Below, piece after piece: positions 1-7,468 of a stretch of DNA of 64,000 nucleotides; within the stretch, counting starts at the first letter, position 1; each line of letters starts with the position of its first letter. Source of the stretch: Enterovibrio norvegicus DSM 15893 (GTDB lineage Bacteria > Pseudomonadota > Gammaproteobacteria > Enterobacterales > Vibrionaceae). The position numbers and the translations under genes were made by a program. The notes beneath the pieces are model-generated. The model worked only from the letters and a program-made list of their open reading frames with translations. It ran no database searches and was not told the origin of the DNA. The stretch spans positions 1 to 64,000 of the forward strand of contig NZ_FOWR01000008.1 of NCBI RefSeq assembly GCF_900115495.1, read 5' to 3'.

Positions 1-320
1 GTACCTGTGGTTGAGCCGTCGGTAGTACCCGTAGTTGAGCCGTCAGTCCCGCCAGTCGTTGAACCGTCTGTGGTACCTGTGGTTGTGCCGTCTGTACCGC
101 CCGTGGTCGAACCATCGGTCGTACCTGTAGTGCTGCCGTCTGTACCGCCGGTCATTGAACCATCGGTGGTACCCGTGGTGCTGCCATCCGTACCGCCGGT
201 GGTTGAACCGTCTGTCGTACCCGTGGTTGAGCCGTCGGTGCCGCCGGTGGTCGAACCATCAGTCGTACCTGTGATTGTGCCGTCAGTACCACCCGACGTT
301 GAACCGTCTGTAGTAACGCC
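1..320. repeat. 24-bp tandem repeat array inside the lipoprotein gene
   Basis: A near-perfect coding repeat of 24 bp, paired into a 48 bp higher-order unit, encodes alternating GGTDGSTT and GTTDGSTT on the minus strand. Copies differ mostly at third codon positions, which indicates selection on the peptide. The array continues past the window edge. Confidence 0.85.
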
Positions 321-578
321 AGGGCCACCACCGGGTGGGTTTACGCCATCGGTTGAACCACCGTCCCCCGAGCCATCTGTTTTTCCATCTGTCGAACCGC
401 TATCGGTTACACCGCTGTCTGTCGAACCACCGTCAGTTGTGCCAGTGTCTGTGCCGGGATCTGTAACTCCATTATCAGGACTATTTGCGCGAAAGGCGTT
501 ATCGCCTGAGTCACAGCCAACTACCAGAAGAACCGAAATTAATATTGCTATTTTGGTTCTGAGCTTGAATCCACGCAT
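1..578 (-). CDS. Repeat-rich lipoprotein, 5' part only (runs off the window)
   Basis: Read on the minus strand from the ATG at 578-576, this frame stays open to the window edge, so the C-terminal part is missing. A GGGAG ribosome site lies about 8 bases before the ATG. The protein opens with Arg/Lys residues, a hydrophobic stretch and a lipobox ending VVGC (cysteine near residue 22), so it should be a lipidated exported protein. After the cysteine comes a Gly/Thr/Asp/Ser-rich linker. From about + position 320 down to 1 the linker becomes a regular array of 8-residue units alternating GGTDGSTT and GTTDGSTT (24 bp unit, 48 bp pair). Such linkers hold a functional domain away from the membrane; that domain lies outside the window, so no function is assigned. 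Repeat number could vary by slippage. Confidence 0.8.
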   Translation of the reverse strand, partial: MRGFKLRTKIAILISVLLVVGCDSGDNAFRANSPDNGVTDPGTDTGTTDGGSTDSGVTDSGSTDGKTDGSGDGGSTDGVNPPGGGPGVTTDGSTSGGTDGTITGTTDGSTTGGTDGSTTGTTDGSTTGGTDGSTTGTTDGSMTGGTDGSTTGTTDGSTTGGTDGTTTGTTDGSTTGGTDGSTTGTTDGSTTG

Positions 579-1272
579 GTCATTTGCTCCCGGCAAATTA
601 TTATAAGCACCAAATTGGAGAACTAAGTGTGTGAAGATTTGGTATGAATTAAGGAAGTTATACAAACGGACTTATATGACTTCCTCGGTCAAAAACCTTT
701 AACCCTTAAAAAGCATCACCCGTCCTAGCAGGCAATATTGAGTACAGAAATAGCGGGCAAAGAGAAATAAAAAAACACACCAAGTACATTGAATATATTG
801 GTGAGAATGAATATGCAAATTTGAATAGAGATGATATTTTTCTATCAAATTATAGAATTTTTCATATTTAATAATGTTATCAATTAGATTTTAACTAACT
901 ATAAAGTCATGCTTAACTAGTTCTTTTCTGGTACTTAAAACACTAACTTTTGTGTTGTTATACGGATAAAGGTCACATTAATGCATTTTAAATATATCTA
1001 AATATTTACTATTTTTGGCAAACACTTTCATCAACTTATGATTTTTTTAATCTTTCAAGGGAATCATATGGAAATTAAAATAAGTATCTATCTAAATTAC
1101 ATTAGGACTAGTTTTTAAATTAGAAATACCTATATAAGTGAAAAATCACGGAAAATAAAAACAGAATTTAATAAAAAGAAAATTCATCAAAATATAATCA
1201 TAAATAGTATTAAAAACTAACAATTCTTGACAACAAATCTGGGCATAAAAGCCAGAGCGTCCGCATGAACGA
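579..1272. other. AT-rich non-coding stretch
   Basis: About 690 bp of strongly A+T-rich sequence lies between the lipoprotein start and the IS remnants, with no convincing reading frame on either strand. It probably holds the lipoprotein promoter on the minus strand. Its composition differs sharply from the core genome to the right, in keeping with acquired DNA. I see no specific site I can name. Confidence 0.6.
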
Positions 1273-1641
1273 TTAGAATTTAACCATTGACGCCAATCCA
1301 GCCATAAGGACTTGCTCCAAAAAGGTTGGTTGCATCATGCAGCGTTTCTGTTTCATCGGCACACTAATCTTGGATGGCTCTGCTCTTAACATATTTAGTG
1401 CCATGTGCCTTAATCCCGCCAAGTTTTCAGCAGCGTTTTCTCGGTAAATCTAGCAAGCATCTTCCCGCATACTGACATCCAAAATCCAATGCATCGACTC
1501 AATACCCCAATGGGGGCGGATAGCATCTCCCGCCTGCTCTGGTGTCAGGTCGGTGTGGTTTGCGTCAGTTTGGAAACCATGCGATGAAGGAGCTGTTCGC
1601 AAAAAAGGCTTGGTAACGGGCCCGAGCTTATCTCTGAACAA
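1273..1641 (-). pseudogene. ISAs1-family transposase C-terminal remnant
   Basis: Minus-strand reading gives the conserved ISAs1 (H-repeat) transposase C-terminus: a DLTPEQAGDAI stretch, then HWGIESMHWILDVSMREDAC. An in-frame TAG follows at about 1450, and the same frame continues with IYRENAAENLAGLRHMALNML to a normal stop at 1275-1273. The N-terminal two thirds of the transposase is absent and the 5' end abuts a different IS fragment near 1617. It is therefore truncated and carries a nonsense mutation, so it cannot be active. The exact 5' boundary is uncertain. Confidence 0.8.
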
Positions 1642-1913
1642 TTAACTAATTGGTGTAAAGCTCATGATATCGAGCTTATATATATCCAGCCTGACAAACC
1701 TCAAAAAACGGATTTGTAGAGCGCTTTAATGGCTCGTTCCGTCGTGAGTTCATCAATGCTTATTTGTTTGAATCCATAGAGCAGGTTCGAGATATGGCAT
1801 GGGTGTGGATGTGTGATTATAACGAAGAACGTAGCCGCAAAAGCTTAGGAAACATCCCTCCGGCCGAATACCGGAGGAAATTGGAGACCTCTAGCTATGT
1901 ATTGTCTCGCTAA
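1618..1913 (+). pseudogene. IS3-family transposase (OrfB) C-terminal remnant, frameshifted
   Basis: The plus strand encodes the end of an IS3-group integrase/transposase. GPELISEQLTNWCKAHDIEL and YIQPDKPQ are in one frame; then FVERFNGSFRREFINAYLFE, AWVWMCDYNEER and SLGNIPPAEYRRKLE are in another, ending at TAA 1911-1913. These match the end of the DDE catalytic core, including the glutamate in FVERFNGS. A small deletion near 1710 breaks the frame. The beginning of the gene is missing, replaced by the oppositely oriented ISAs1 fragment. Inactive remnant. Confidence 0.8.
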
Positions 1914-1965
1914 AGGGGAAGTGGACATCTGCATCCCTATCTGAATAGAGGTAGATTCTAGATAC

Positions 1966-1993
1966 GAAAAAGCCCGCTCAGTGAGCGGGCTTA
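1966..1993 (-). terminator. GC-rich hairpin beside the tRNA-like element
   Basis: An AAGCCCGCTCAGTGAGCGGGCTT hairpin lies just left of the duplicated tRNA 3' end. It mirrors the hairpin at 2156-2185 that follows the true tRNA-Ser. On the minus strand it is followed by a run of T, so it would act as a terminator. Confidence 0.6.
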
Positions 1994-2001
1994 ATCTAAT
2001 T

Positions 2002-2135
2002 TGGCGGAGAGATAGGGATTTACTTGGTCACTTCGTTCCCTTGCCCTTCGGGCCGTTGCCTTTTCCGACTGCGTCGGGGCAACGTTGTCTCGCTTCGCTC
2101 GGCTGAACCCTGACTAGGGTCCTGCATCCCTATCT
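2002..2135 (-). other. Structured tRNA-linked element with duplicated tRNA-Ser 3' end
   Basis: The 19 bases TGGCGGAGAGATAGGGATT at 2002-2020 repeat the 3' end of the tRNA-Ser gene (one mismatch to 2193-2211). Inward lies a perfect 10-bp inverted repeat, AGATAGGGAT at 2010-2019 and ATCCCTATCT at 2126-2135. It encloses several small hairpins: GCCC/GGGC at 2043-2053, GTTGCC/GGCAAC at 2055-2083 with CCGAC/GTCGG nested inside, and ACCCT/AGGGT at 2107-2120. There is no anticodon arm I can fold as a normal tRNA. It may be a decayed tandem tRNA copy, an old integration scar (att-like), or a structured RNA. No reading frame fits. Confidence 0.5.
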
Positions 2136-2155
2136 TTTTCGAGGTTTAAAAATGC

Positions 2156-2185
2156 AAAAAGGCCGCTGTAAGAACAGCGGCCTTT
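2156..2185 (-). terminator. Terminator of tRNA-Ser
   Basis: On the minus strand, directly after the tRNA 3' end, AAGGCCGCTG and CAGCGGCCTT pair around a short loop and are followed by a T run. This is a Rho-independent terminator for the tRNA transcript. Confidence 0.75.
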
Positions 2186-2192
2186 TCTAATT

Positions 2193-2283
2193 TGGCGGAG
2201 AAATAGGGATTTGAACCCTAGGAGGGCTATAAACCCTCGCCGGTTTTCAAGACCGGTGCTTTAAACCACTCAGCCATCTCTCC
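2193..2283 (-). tRNA. tRNA-Ser (anticodon UGA)
   Basis: The 91-base minus-strand gene begins GGAGAGATGG and ends in encoded CCA. The acceptor arm is GGAGAGA with a 3' partner ending TTTCTCCG. The anticodon stem CCGGT/ACCGG holds the loop CTTGAAA, with anticodon TGA at + 2249-2247. A long variable arm (GCGAGGGTTTATAGCCCTC) marks a class II serine tRNA. The T arm reads GGGTTCAAATCCC. It decodes UCA and related codons. Confidence 0.95.
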
Positions 2284-2391
2284 GTGGTTGCGGCGAATAT
2301 TATAGTCCTCTCGGGGGGCTGTAAACCCTTTTTTCCCTAAATTCGTTCGTTCGCGCACTTTCTCAGCAATCTGGTGATAATCACATCAACA

Positions 2392-3450
2392 CTACCCCAT
2401 GATCGTAAATTTATACGTGGTCTCATGGTTGTAAGGCGCGTTCTTAGCCAGTACGGAATTGGGAAAACTTGGCTGATTTGGTGAATCTGGCAAGTAACCT
2501 GTCTCGAGTGCCACGCCGCTGTGTTTTTTGTATTCGCCTGAACGTGAAGGCTCACCCGCCAAGAAATTGCCTGTGTACACCTGCAAACCGGGTTTGGTGG
2601 TGAACACTTCCATCATCAGTTTACAATCAGGTGAAATGAGTGATGCAGCCACTTCTCTCGCGTCTGCTGTCTCGTCATTCAGTAGATAAGCATGATCATA
2701 CCCTTCTGCAATGCGCTGGGTTGGGCTTTGCATGAGATCTCGGCCAATGACTTTGCTCACGCGAAAATCCATGTCATCGCCATCCACCGCAATCAAGGTG
2801 CCTGTGGGGATCAGGTTTTCATCCACATCAACATAATGGTCGGCATTGAGTCGAAGCCGGTGTGAAAGGCAATTTTCATCGGTACCTGAAAGATTGAAAT
2901 AGGCGTGATTGGTGAGGTTCACTGGGCTAGCTTTGTCGCAGCCGCCTTGGTAACGAATAACCACGGCGTTGTCATCGTTCAGCGTGTAAGTCACCGACAA
3001 TTTGAGTGTGCCAGGAAAGCCTTGGTCGCCATCAGGGGAAACGAGCGAAAAGGTGACGGAGTTATGGCTGAGGGATTCTGCATGCCAGCGCCGTTTATCA
3101 AAGCCGGCTTCTCCGCCGTGTATGGTGTTCCCGGCTTGGTTGCTTGAAAGGGAATAGATTTCCCCATCAAGCGAGAACTGCGCCTTGGAAATGCGGTTTG
3201 CGTACCGCCCTACCGTCGCGCCAAAGTAAGCGGTTTGTTTTGCGTAATCTTCGGCGCTTGAGCACCCTAGTATCACGTCTCGCTTGGTGGCATTGACAGG
3301 GACAAGACAACTTACCCATGTTGCGCCGATATCCATAAGGGCAATAGACATGCCGTTGGCATTGGTCAGTTCATACAGATTCGGAGACTCTCCATCCGAG
3401 GGGGTGTGGGAGTGAACGCCTTGTATTGGTTCTTTTTCGTGTGTTGTCAT
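2392..3450 (-). CDS. galM: Aldose 1-epimerase (galactose mutarotase)
   Basis: This cytoplasmic enzyme interconverts alpha and beta anomers of galactose and glucose, supplying alpha-galactose to galactokinase in the Leloir pathway. The 352-aa length is normal for GalM. The family motif NHAYFNLSG contains the catalytic acid histidine near residue 182, and the catalytic base glutamate is in [15 protein letters not shown] near residue 315. The start overlaps the galK stop by 4 bases (ATGA), so the two genes are translationally coupled. galE and galT are not adjacent, unlike many vibrios with galETKM, so they must lie elsewhere if present. Confidence 0.95.
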   Translation of the reverse strand: MTTHEKEPIQGVHSHTPSDGESPNLYELTNANGMSIALMDIGATWVSCLVPVNATKRDVILGCSSAEDYAKQTAYFGATVGRYANRISKAQFSLDGEIYSLSSNQAGNTIHGGEAGFDKRRWHAESLSHNSVTFSLVSPDGDQGFPGTLKLSVTYTLNDDNAVVIRYQGGCDKASPVNLTNHAYFNLSGTDENCLSHRLRLNADHYVDVDENLIPTGTLIAVDGDDMDFRVSKVIGRDLMQSPTQRIAEGYDHAYLLNDETADAREVAASLISPDCKLMMEVFTTKPGLQVYTGNFLAGEPSRSGEYKKHSGVALETGYLPDSPNQPSFPNSVLAKNAPYNHETTYKFTIMG

Positions 3451-4646
3451 AGTGCATCCTCCTTGAGCACAATTACTTCTGCGCCATTCTCAGCACTACA
3501 TACATAAATGTCGGCCACGAGGCCCGATGTGAGATCGTATTGTTTCACAATAGCATCGGTCACCGATTGAATGTGAGCAACAGGCACCAGTGCAACGACA
3601 CAGCCGCCAAAGCCTCCGCCCGTCATTCTTACGCCACCTTCATCACCGATCACGCTAGACACGATATCGACGATGAGATCGATCTCTGGCACGGTGATTT
3701 CAAAATCATCGCGCATCGATCGGTGAGATTCCGCCATTAAGGTGGAAAGGGTTGTCCAATCGCCACGTTCAAACGCGTCTGCTGCGGCCAAGGTGCGGGC
3801 ATTTTCGGTGACAACATGTTTGGCACGCTTCGCGATGACGGTATTAAGTTCATGTTTCTGCGCTTCAAACGTTTCAACAGACACGTCTCGAAGCGCTTTC
3901 ACGCCGAAGAAATCTGCCGCGGCTTCGCATTGTTCTCGGCGGCTATTGTATTCACTGTCCACTAAACCACGTTGCTTGTTCGAGTTAATGATCATGACTG
4001 CCATGTCGCTGTTTAAGCTGACAGGCTTCGTTTCTAACGATCGGCAGTCAATCAGCAATGCATGCCCCGGCTCACCAAGCGCGGAAATCAGCTGATCCAT
4101 GATCCCGCAATTACACCCGACAAAATAGTTCTCTGCCGCTTGCCCCACCAGCGCGATGTCTTGCAGTGATATAGAGGAAGAGGCATCTTTGCTCAGGTGC
4201 GACAACGCCAACCCAACGGCGACTTCCAGCGACGCTGAAGAACTCAGCCCCGCCCCTTGCGGGACGTTACCTGTGATGACAATGTCTGCGCCGGTCAGCG
4301 TTAATCCATGTTTGATTAAGTGCACCGCCACACCACGCACGTAGTTCGTCCACTGTGCCTCTTGGTTGTGAGCGATGACGTCATTGAGGGAGAAGGTGTC
4401 TTCCGCGTTGTCGTAGTCGGCAGCGATAACGCGCACGATGCCGTCCGTACGCGCTCGGCCTGCAATGATTGTTTGGTAGTTGATGGCGCAAGGCAGCACA
4501 AAGCCGTCGTTGTAGTCGGTGTGCTCTCCAATGAGATTGACGCGACCTGGCGCTCTGAATAAATGCGTAGGAGCAAAACCGAAATGGTGCTCGAACGTCG
4601 ATTGTACAAACTGGCGCTGTTGTTGATTGCGCTGTTGATCCGTCAT
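3447..4646 (-). CDS. galK: Galactokinase
   Basis: GalK phosphorylates alpha-D-galactose with ATP to galactose-1-phosphate. The chosen ATG at 4646 gives a 399-aa protein starting MTDQQRN. A longer reading from GTG at 4667 adds seven residues without homology support. Signatures are [19 protein letters not shown] (residues 34-52, galactokinase signature), the GHMP phosphate loop [13 protein letters not shown], and the C-terminal [15 protein letters not shown]. It forms a two-gene operon with galM. A GalR/LacI-type operator sequence sits about 180 bp upstream. Confidence 0.95.
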   Translation of the reverse strand: MTDQQRNQQQRQFVQSTFEHHFGFAPTHLFRAPGRVNLIGEHTDYNDGFVLPCAINYQTIIAGRARTDGIVRVIAADYDNAEDTFSLNDVIAHNQEAQWTNYVRGVAVHLIKHGLTLTGADIVITGNVPQGAGLSSSASLEVAVGLALSHLSKDASSSISLQDIALVGQAAENYFVGCNCGIMDQLISALGEPGHALLIDCRSLETKPVSLNSDMAVMIINSNKQRGLVDSEYNSRREQCEAAADFFGVKALRDVSVETFEAQKHELNTVIAKRAKHVVTENARTLAAADAFERGDWTTLSTLMAESHRSMRDDFEITVPEIDLIVDIVSSVIGDEGGVRMTGGGFGGCVVALVPVAHIQSVTDAIVKQYDLTSGLVADIYVCSAENGAEVIVLKEDAL

Positions 4647-5024
4647 TTTCACCTCAACAAAAATCACTCCCTGTACCTAACGCGCCACCACGGTGTCATG
4701 GATTGCTTTGACAATAAAATCAATCGACTACTGAGAGAATACCCAAGGTGAGCTGCCGCTCCCTTGCTCAAGAATGCGTTGTCATAAAATCACCGTCAGT
4801 GACCTAAAGTACACGAGAAAAATGTAAACGTTTCCAATTGTTATGCTAATTGTAGACAGTGAATCAAAGAACAACCTGCTAGACGGTAAAAGAGATGCAA
4901 TAAATCGCGTTGGTTGAGTAAAGCTTTGCAGAGCCCCACGAGATTCAAGATTGGCGCTTCACTTTGGCGCGTCATCCTGATACAAGGGGGAGAAATGGAC
5001 GCGACACATCGAAACAGGAACAGA
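4647..5024. other. Divergent intergenic region galK / hopJ-like
   Basis: A stretch of 378 bp separates the two divergent starts. It holds the GalR-like operator at 4822-4837 and must contain promoters for both genes. I could not define a confident -35/-10 pair and see no other gene in it. Confidence 0.6.
4822..4837. promoter_or_regulatory. GalR/LacI-family operator candidate
   Basis: ATGTAAACGTTTCCAA is a 16-bp imperfect palindrome with the central CG typical of LacI/GalR-family operators, and is close to the GalR consensus GTGKAANCGNTTNCAC. It lies upstream of galKM. GalR, released by galactose, is the natural candidate ligand; the assignment is inferred from sequence only. Confidence 0.6.
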
Positions 5025-5387
5025 ATGCAACTCAACGACTTTCTCGCAAAACTGGCGAATACCCCTGCGCTTATTGAATTTGAAGACACCATGAGTGTTA
5101 TCGATGGGCAATACGATTTCTCGCCTACACGCTTTACCAATGGCGATCTCGTTAACAAAGCAGGGCAAAATTCAGGATCATGCAAAATATTGTCGTTTGG
5201 TCAGTTGCATGAGCTAGAAGAAAGCGCGGTACTTGCGTGTTTCGGGGGTTACTACCGCGATGATGTACTTTGTCATCCATCAGGGAATGACCATCAGAAC
5301 ATCCGCAACTTTATGGTATCGGGCTGGAAAGGTGTTCAGTTTGATCGCCCTGCGCTAACACCCAAAACAACCGTGTCTTCCAGTTAA
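5025..5387 (+). CDS. HopJ type III effector family protein
   Basis: The 120-aa protein starting MQLNDFLAKL matches the HopJ family (PF08888) over its whole length. Characteristic segments are FTNGDL, AGQNSGSCK, ACFGGYYRDDVL and DHQNIRNFM followed by GW. The start at 5025 has AGGAA four bases upstream and agrees with family starts. An alternative ATG at 4995 follows a GGGGGAG only two bases away. The family name comes from a Pseudomonas syringae protein, but it is widespread in free-living bacteria without type III secretion, and no secretion genes are near. It is probably a cytoplasmic housekeeping protein of unknown activity. Confidence 0.85.
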   Translation: MQLNDFLAKLANTPALIEFEDTMSVIDGQYDFSPTRFTNGDLVNKAGQNSGSCKILSFGQLHELEESAVLACFGGYYRDDVLCHPSGNDHQNIRNFMVSGWKGVQFDRPALTPKTTVSSS

Positions 5388-5414
5388 GCGACGTTCAACC
5401 ACAAATAATAGAAA

Positions 5415-5447
5415 GGGAGCGTGATGATCACATCACGCTCCCTTTTT
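5415..5447. terminator. Bidirectional terminator
   Basis: GGGAGCGTGATG and CATCACGCTCCC form a perfect 12-bp stem around ATCA, flanked by A and T runs. It sits between the convergent hopJ-like and HD-hydrolase genes and can serve both. Confidence 0.9.
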
Positions 5448-5503
5448 CGTTTCTGGTTTCATTTCTGGCGTCAAAGCGCTGCCGACTTTTCATCAAACGA
5501 CGA

Positions 5504-6112
5504 CTACTTTAACCAGCCCTTGTCTGCGGCGTCTTTCAACATGGTTTGGGTATAATCCCACAGCGTTGTCGAGCCTTTTTCAATTTTGCTGTTCACGGTG
5601 AGCGCTTGCTCTAAAGAGATACCGTGTTCCCTCCAGCTTTGTCCGTTGGTATTGACGTTCAATAGCATGGGCATAAGCCTATCTAACGCTTTGCCGAACT
5701 GTGCTTCTGGCGATTGCGCGGCTTCAAATTCATGCCATAACGCAAGCAATTCATCGCCTTGCTCTTTCGGCAACATACCGAACAAACGCGCTGCCGCTTT
5801 CTTTTCATTTTCTTCTTGAGACTTTGCGGCCTCGAGGTCGTAAACAAAGGTATCACCCGCATCAATTTCCACCACATCGTGAATAAGGAGCATTTTCACG
5901 ACTTTGGCGATATCGACAGGTTCGTTCGCGTGCTCTTCGAGCAAGAGCGCCATGAGTGCGACTTGCCAACTGTGCTCGGCGGAATTTTCTAACCGTGCAT
6001 TGTCGGATTTGATGCGCGTTCTTCGCAGCACGGCTTTGAGTTTGTCGATTTCAATCAGCAGCGCGAGCTGTTTTTCTAAGCGAGACAGTGACGTCTCAGG
6101 CACGTTATTCAT
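5504..6112 (-). CDS. HD-domain hydrolase (COG1896, YfbR-like)
   Basis: This 202-aa protein belongs to the HD superfamily of metal-dependent phosphohydrolases. The metal site is visible as H in SAEHSWQ (near residue 47), the HD pair in LLIHDVVEIDAGD (near 78), and a later conserved Asp in KALDRLMP. Relatives include the 5'-deoxynucleotidase YfbR, so nucleotide dephosphorylation is a reasonable guess, but the substrate is not proven. It overlaps the end of rimJ by 8 bases and is probably co-transcribed with it. Confidence 0.85.
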   Translation of the reverse strand: MNNVPETSLSRLEKQLALLIEIDKLKAVLRRTRIKSDNARLENSAEHSWQVALMALLLEEHANEPVDIAKVVKMLLIHDVVEIDAGDTFVYDLEAAKSQEENEKKAAARLFGMLPKEQGDELLALWHEFEAAQSPEAQFGKALDRLMPMLLNVNTNGQSWREHGISLEQALTVNSKIEKGSTTLWDYTQTMLKDAADKGWLK

Positions 6113-6692
6113 TGATAGCTGCCACCCAATTTGGATTGATCAGCGAGGTGAGCGTGTGGTCTTCCCACTTGCCGTTGATCAAGAGATAGTCTTTCGCGTA
6201 CCCTTCTTCTTGAAAGCCCGCTGCTTTTAATACGGCTTCGCTACGGGTGTTTCTAGGCATGTAAGAAGCCATGATGCGGTGCATGTTGAGGTTATCGAAC
6301 AGCCATTGGTTCGTTAAGTTGAGCGCACGTCGCATGAATCCTTTGCCTTGAGCATCTTCAGCGAGGGAGTAACCCACATTACAGGCGTGAAAAGGAAACT
6401 GCATGATGTTGTTGTAGGTGATCACACCCGCTATCTCATCGGTGTCTTTTTCGAAAATCAGAAAATAGTAGGCCAGACCATGACGTTGGAGCTCCACCAA
6501 TTGCATGACACGTCGCTCCCACCCTTCATACGTGAAGAATCCTTCGGGGCGAAGTGGCTCCCAAGGTGTCAAATAAGTGCGATTTAATTGGAAATAGCGA
6601 ACAATTCGAGCGACATCTGCCTTCTGTATTGCACGTACGACAAGATTATCCACACTCAAACACGGGAAAGGGTTTATAATTTCGACAGTCAA
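6105..6692 (-). CDS. rimJ: Ribosomal protein S5 alanine N-acetyltransferase RimJ
   Basis: RimJ is a GNAT-fold enzyme that transfers an acetyl group from acetyl-CoA to the N-terminal alanine of ribosomal protein S5. The 195-aa length fits the family. The acetyl-CoA binding motif appears as GYSLAEDAQGKGFMRRAL around residues 107-124, followed by LNMHRIMASYMPRNTRSEAVLKAAGFQEEGYAKDY typical of the RimJ/RimL branch (motif abbreviated by position: about 134-168). It precedes and overlaps the HD hydrolase gene. Confidence 0.9.
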   Translation of the reverse strand: MTVEIINPFPCLSVDNLVVRAIQKADVARIVRYFQLNRTYLTPWEPLRPEGFFTYEGWERRVMQLVELQRHGLAYYFLIFEKDTDEIAGVITYNNIMQFPFHACNVGYSLAEDAQGKGFMRRALNLTNQWLFDNLNMHRIMASYMPRNTRSEAVLKAAGFQEEGYAKDYLLINGKWEDHTLTSLINPNWVAAINE

Positions 6693-6715
6693 CTTGCCTC
6701 CAGTCTAAATGCAGC

Positions 6716-7201
6716 ATGCCTATGTTCTATGATAGTTTTGAAACAGATTTGGGAAAAGTACACCTTCTGGCCGATGATACTGGCCTTCGACAATTGACGT
6801 TATGCTTAAGGCATCCTTTTGAGCATAGCCGTGATTGGCATCACTCTCCGGCGCAACTTTCGGGGTATCGCACCCAGCTTATCGAGTTTATCTCTGGTGA
6901 GCGGACATCGTTTGATTTACCCCTTGCCCCCGAAGGCACCGAATTCCAACACAAGGTTTGGCAGCAACTTCGCAGCATTCCTTATGGCGAAACCCGCACT
7001 CACGGTCAAATCGCTAACGAAATTGGAAATCCTCAGGCCTGTCGCGCTGTCGGCATGGCGAATAACGTTAACCCTATTCCCTTCATCATTCCTTGCCACC
7101 GCGTGATTGGCAGCAAAGGTGAATTAACAGGTTACCGTTACGGCCTTGAGATCAAACAAAAACTGCTCGATATTGAAGGTTGCCCGATTGTAACGGATTA
7201 G
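6716..7201 (+). CDS. ogt: Methylated-DNA-[protein]-cysteine S-methyltransferase
   Basis: This suicide repair enzyme takes methyl groups from O6-methylguanine and O4-methylthymine onto its own cysteine. The 161-aa protein has the DNA-binding segment with IPYGETRTHGQIA and the active-site motif IPCHRVIG, cysteine near residue 128. The sequence then continues GYRYGLEIKQKLLDIEG as in Ogt. The start could also be the second Met two codons later. It is transcribed away from rimJ with only 23 bp between the starts, so the promoters overlap. Confidence 0.93.
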   Translation: MPMFYDSFETDLGKVHLLADDTGLRQLTLCLRHPFEHSRDWHHSPAQLSGYRTQLIEFISGERTSFDLPLAPEGTEFQHKVWQQLRSIPYGETRTHGQIANEIGNPQACRAVGMANNVNPIPFIIPCHRVIGSKGELTGYRYGLEIKQKLLDIEGCPIVTD

Positions 7202-7217
7202 TCCCTATCGCTTTATT

Positions 7218-7256
7218 TATACCCAAGCAACCTGACGTGCAGACTGCTTAGGTATA
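7218..7256. repeat. Intergenic palindrome, TATACCCAA family
   Basis: TATACCCAAGCAACCTG pairs imperfectly with CAGACTGCTTAGGTATA around a short loop. The same TATACCCAA type of end recurs at 11868-11983 and 62465-62508 in this window. It resembles the intergenic palindromes scattered through Vibrionaceae genomes. Confidence 0.6.
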
Positions 7257-7320
7257 GACCGATCATAAAGATATAGACCGATCACAAAGATACAGACCGA
7301 TCAGAGAGATATGCGCTGAT
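7252..7320. repeat. 19-bp tandem repeat, about 3.5 copies
   Basis: The unit ATAGACCGATCACAAAGAT repeats three times with few changes and a fourth degenerate copy (ATGCGCTGATCA). It lies directly between the palindrome at 7218 and the terminator at 7322, downstream of ogt. No reading frame uses it. Confidence 0.75.
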
Positions 7321-7321
7321 C

Positions 7322-7354
7322 AAAAAAGGTGGCAGAAATTCTGTCACCTTTTTT
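7322..7354. terminator. Bidirectional terminator between ogt and tyrR
   Basis: AAAAAAGGTGGCAG and CTGTCACCTTTTTT form a stem with one mismatch around AAATT, flanked by A and T runs. It serves the convergent ogt and tyrR transcripts. Confidence 0.85.
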
Positions 7355-7468
7355 CGTTTGGTTGCTTACTGTAACTTGGGTTGCTCAGGGTAAATTGGTT
7401 TGCTCGCCCTAAGCGGATTTAGCAGATTTAGCGCTTACACGCTCCCATTCAGATAAACAGAACCCACA

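Noticed and set aside
1..320. Possible CRISPR array
   Set aside because: The repeats are contiguous coding units with no unique spacers and no cas genes nearby.
7..606. Plus-strand frame with PSVVPVVEPS repeats
   Set aside because: It is the antisense shadow of the minus-strand lipoprotein repeats. The minus strand has a start, ribosome site and lipobox; the plus frame has none of these.
5025..5387. Part of a type III secretion locus
   Set aside because: No secretion or chaperone genes are in the window; the family is common in bacteria without such systems.
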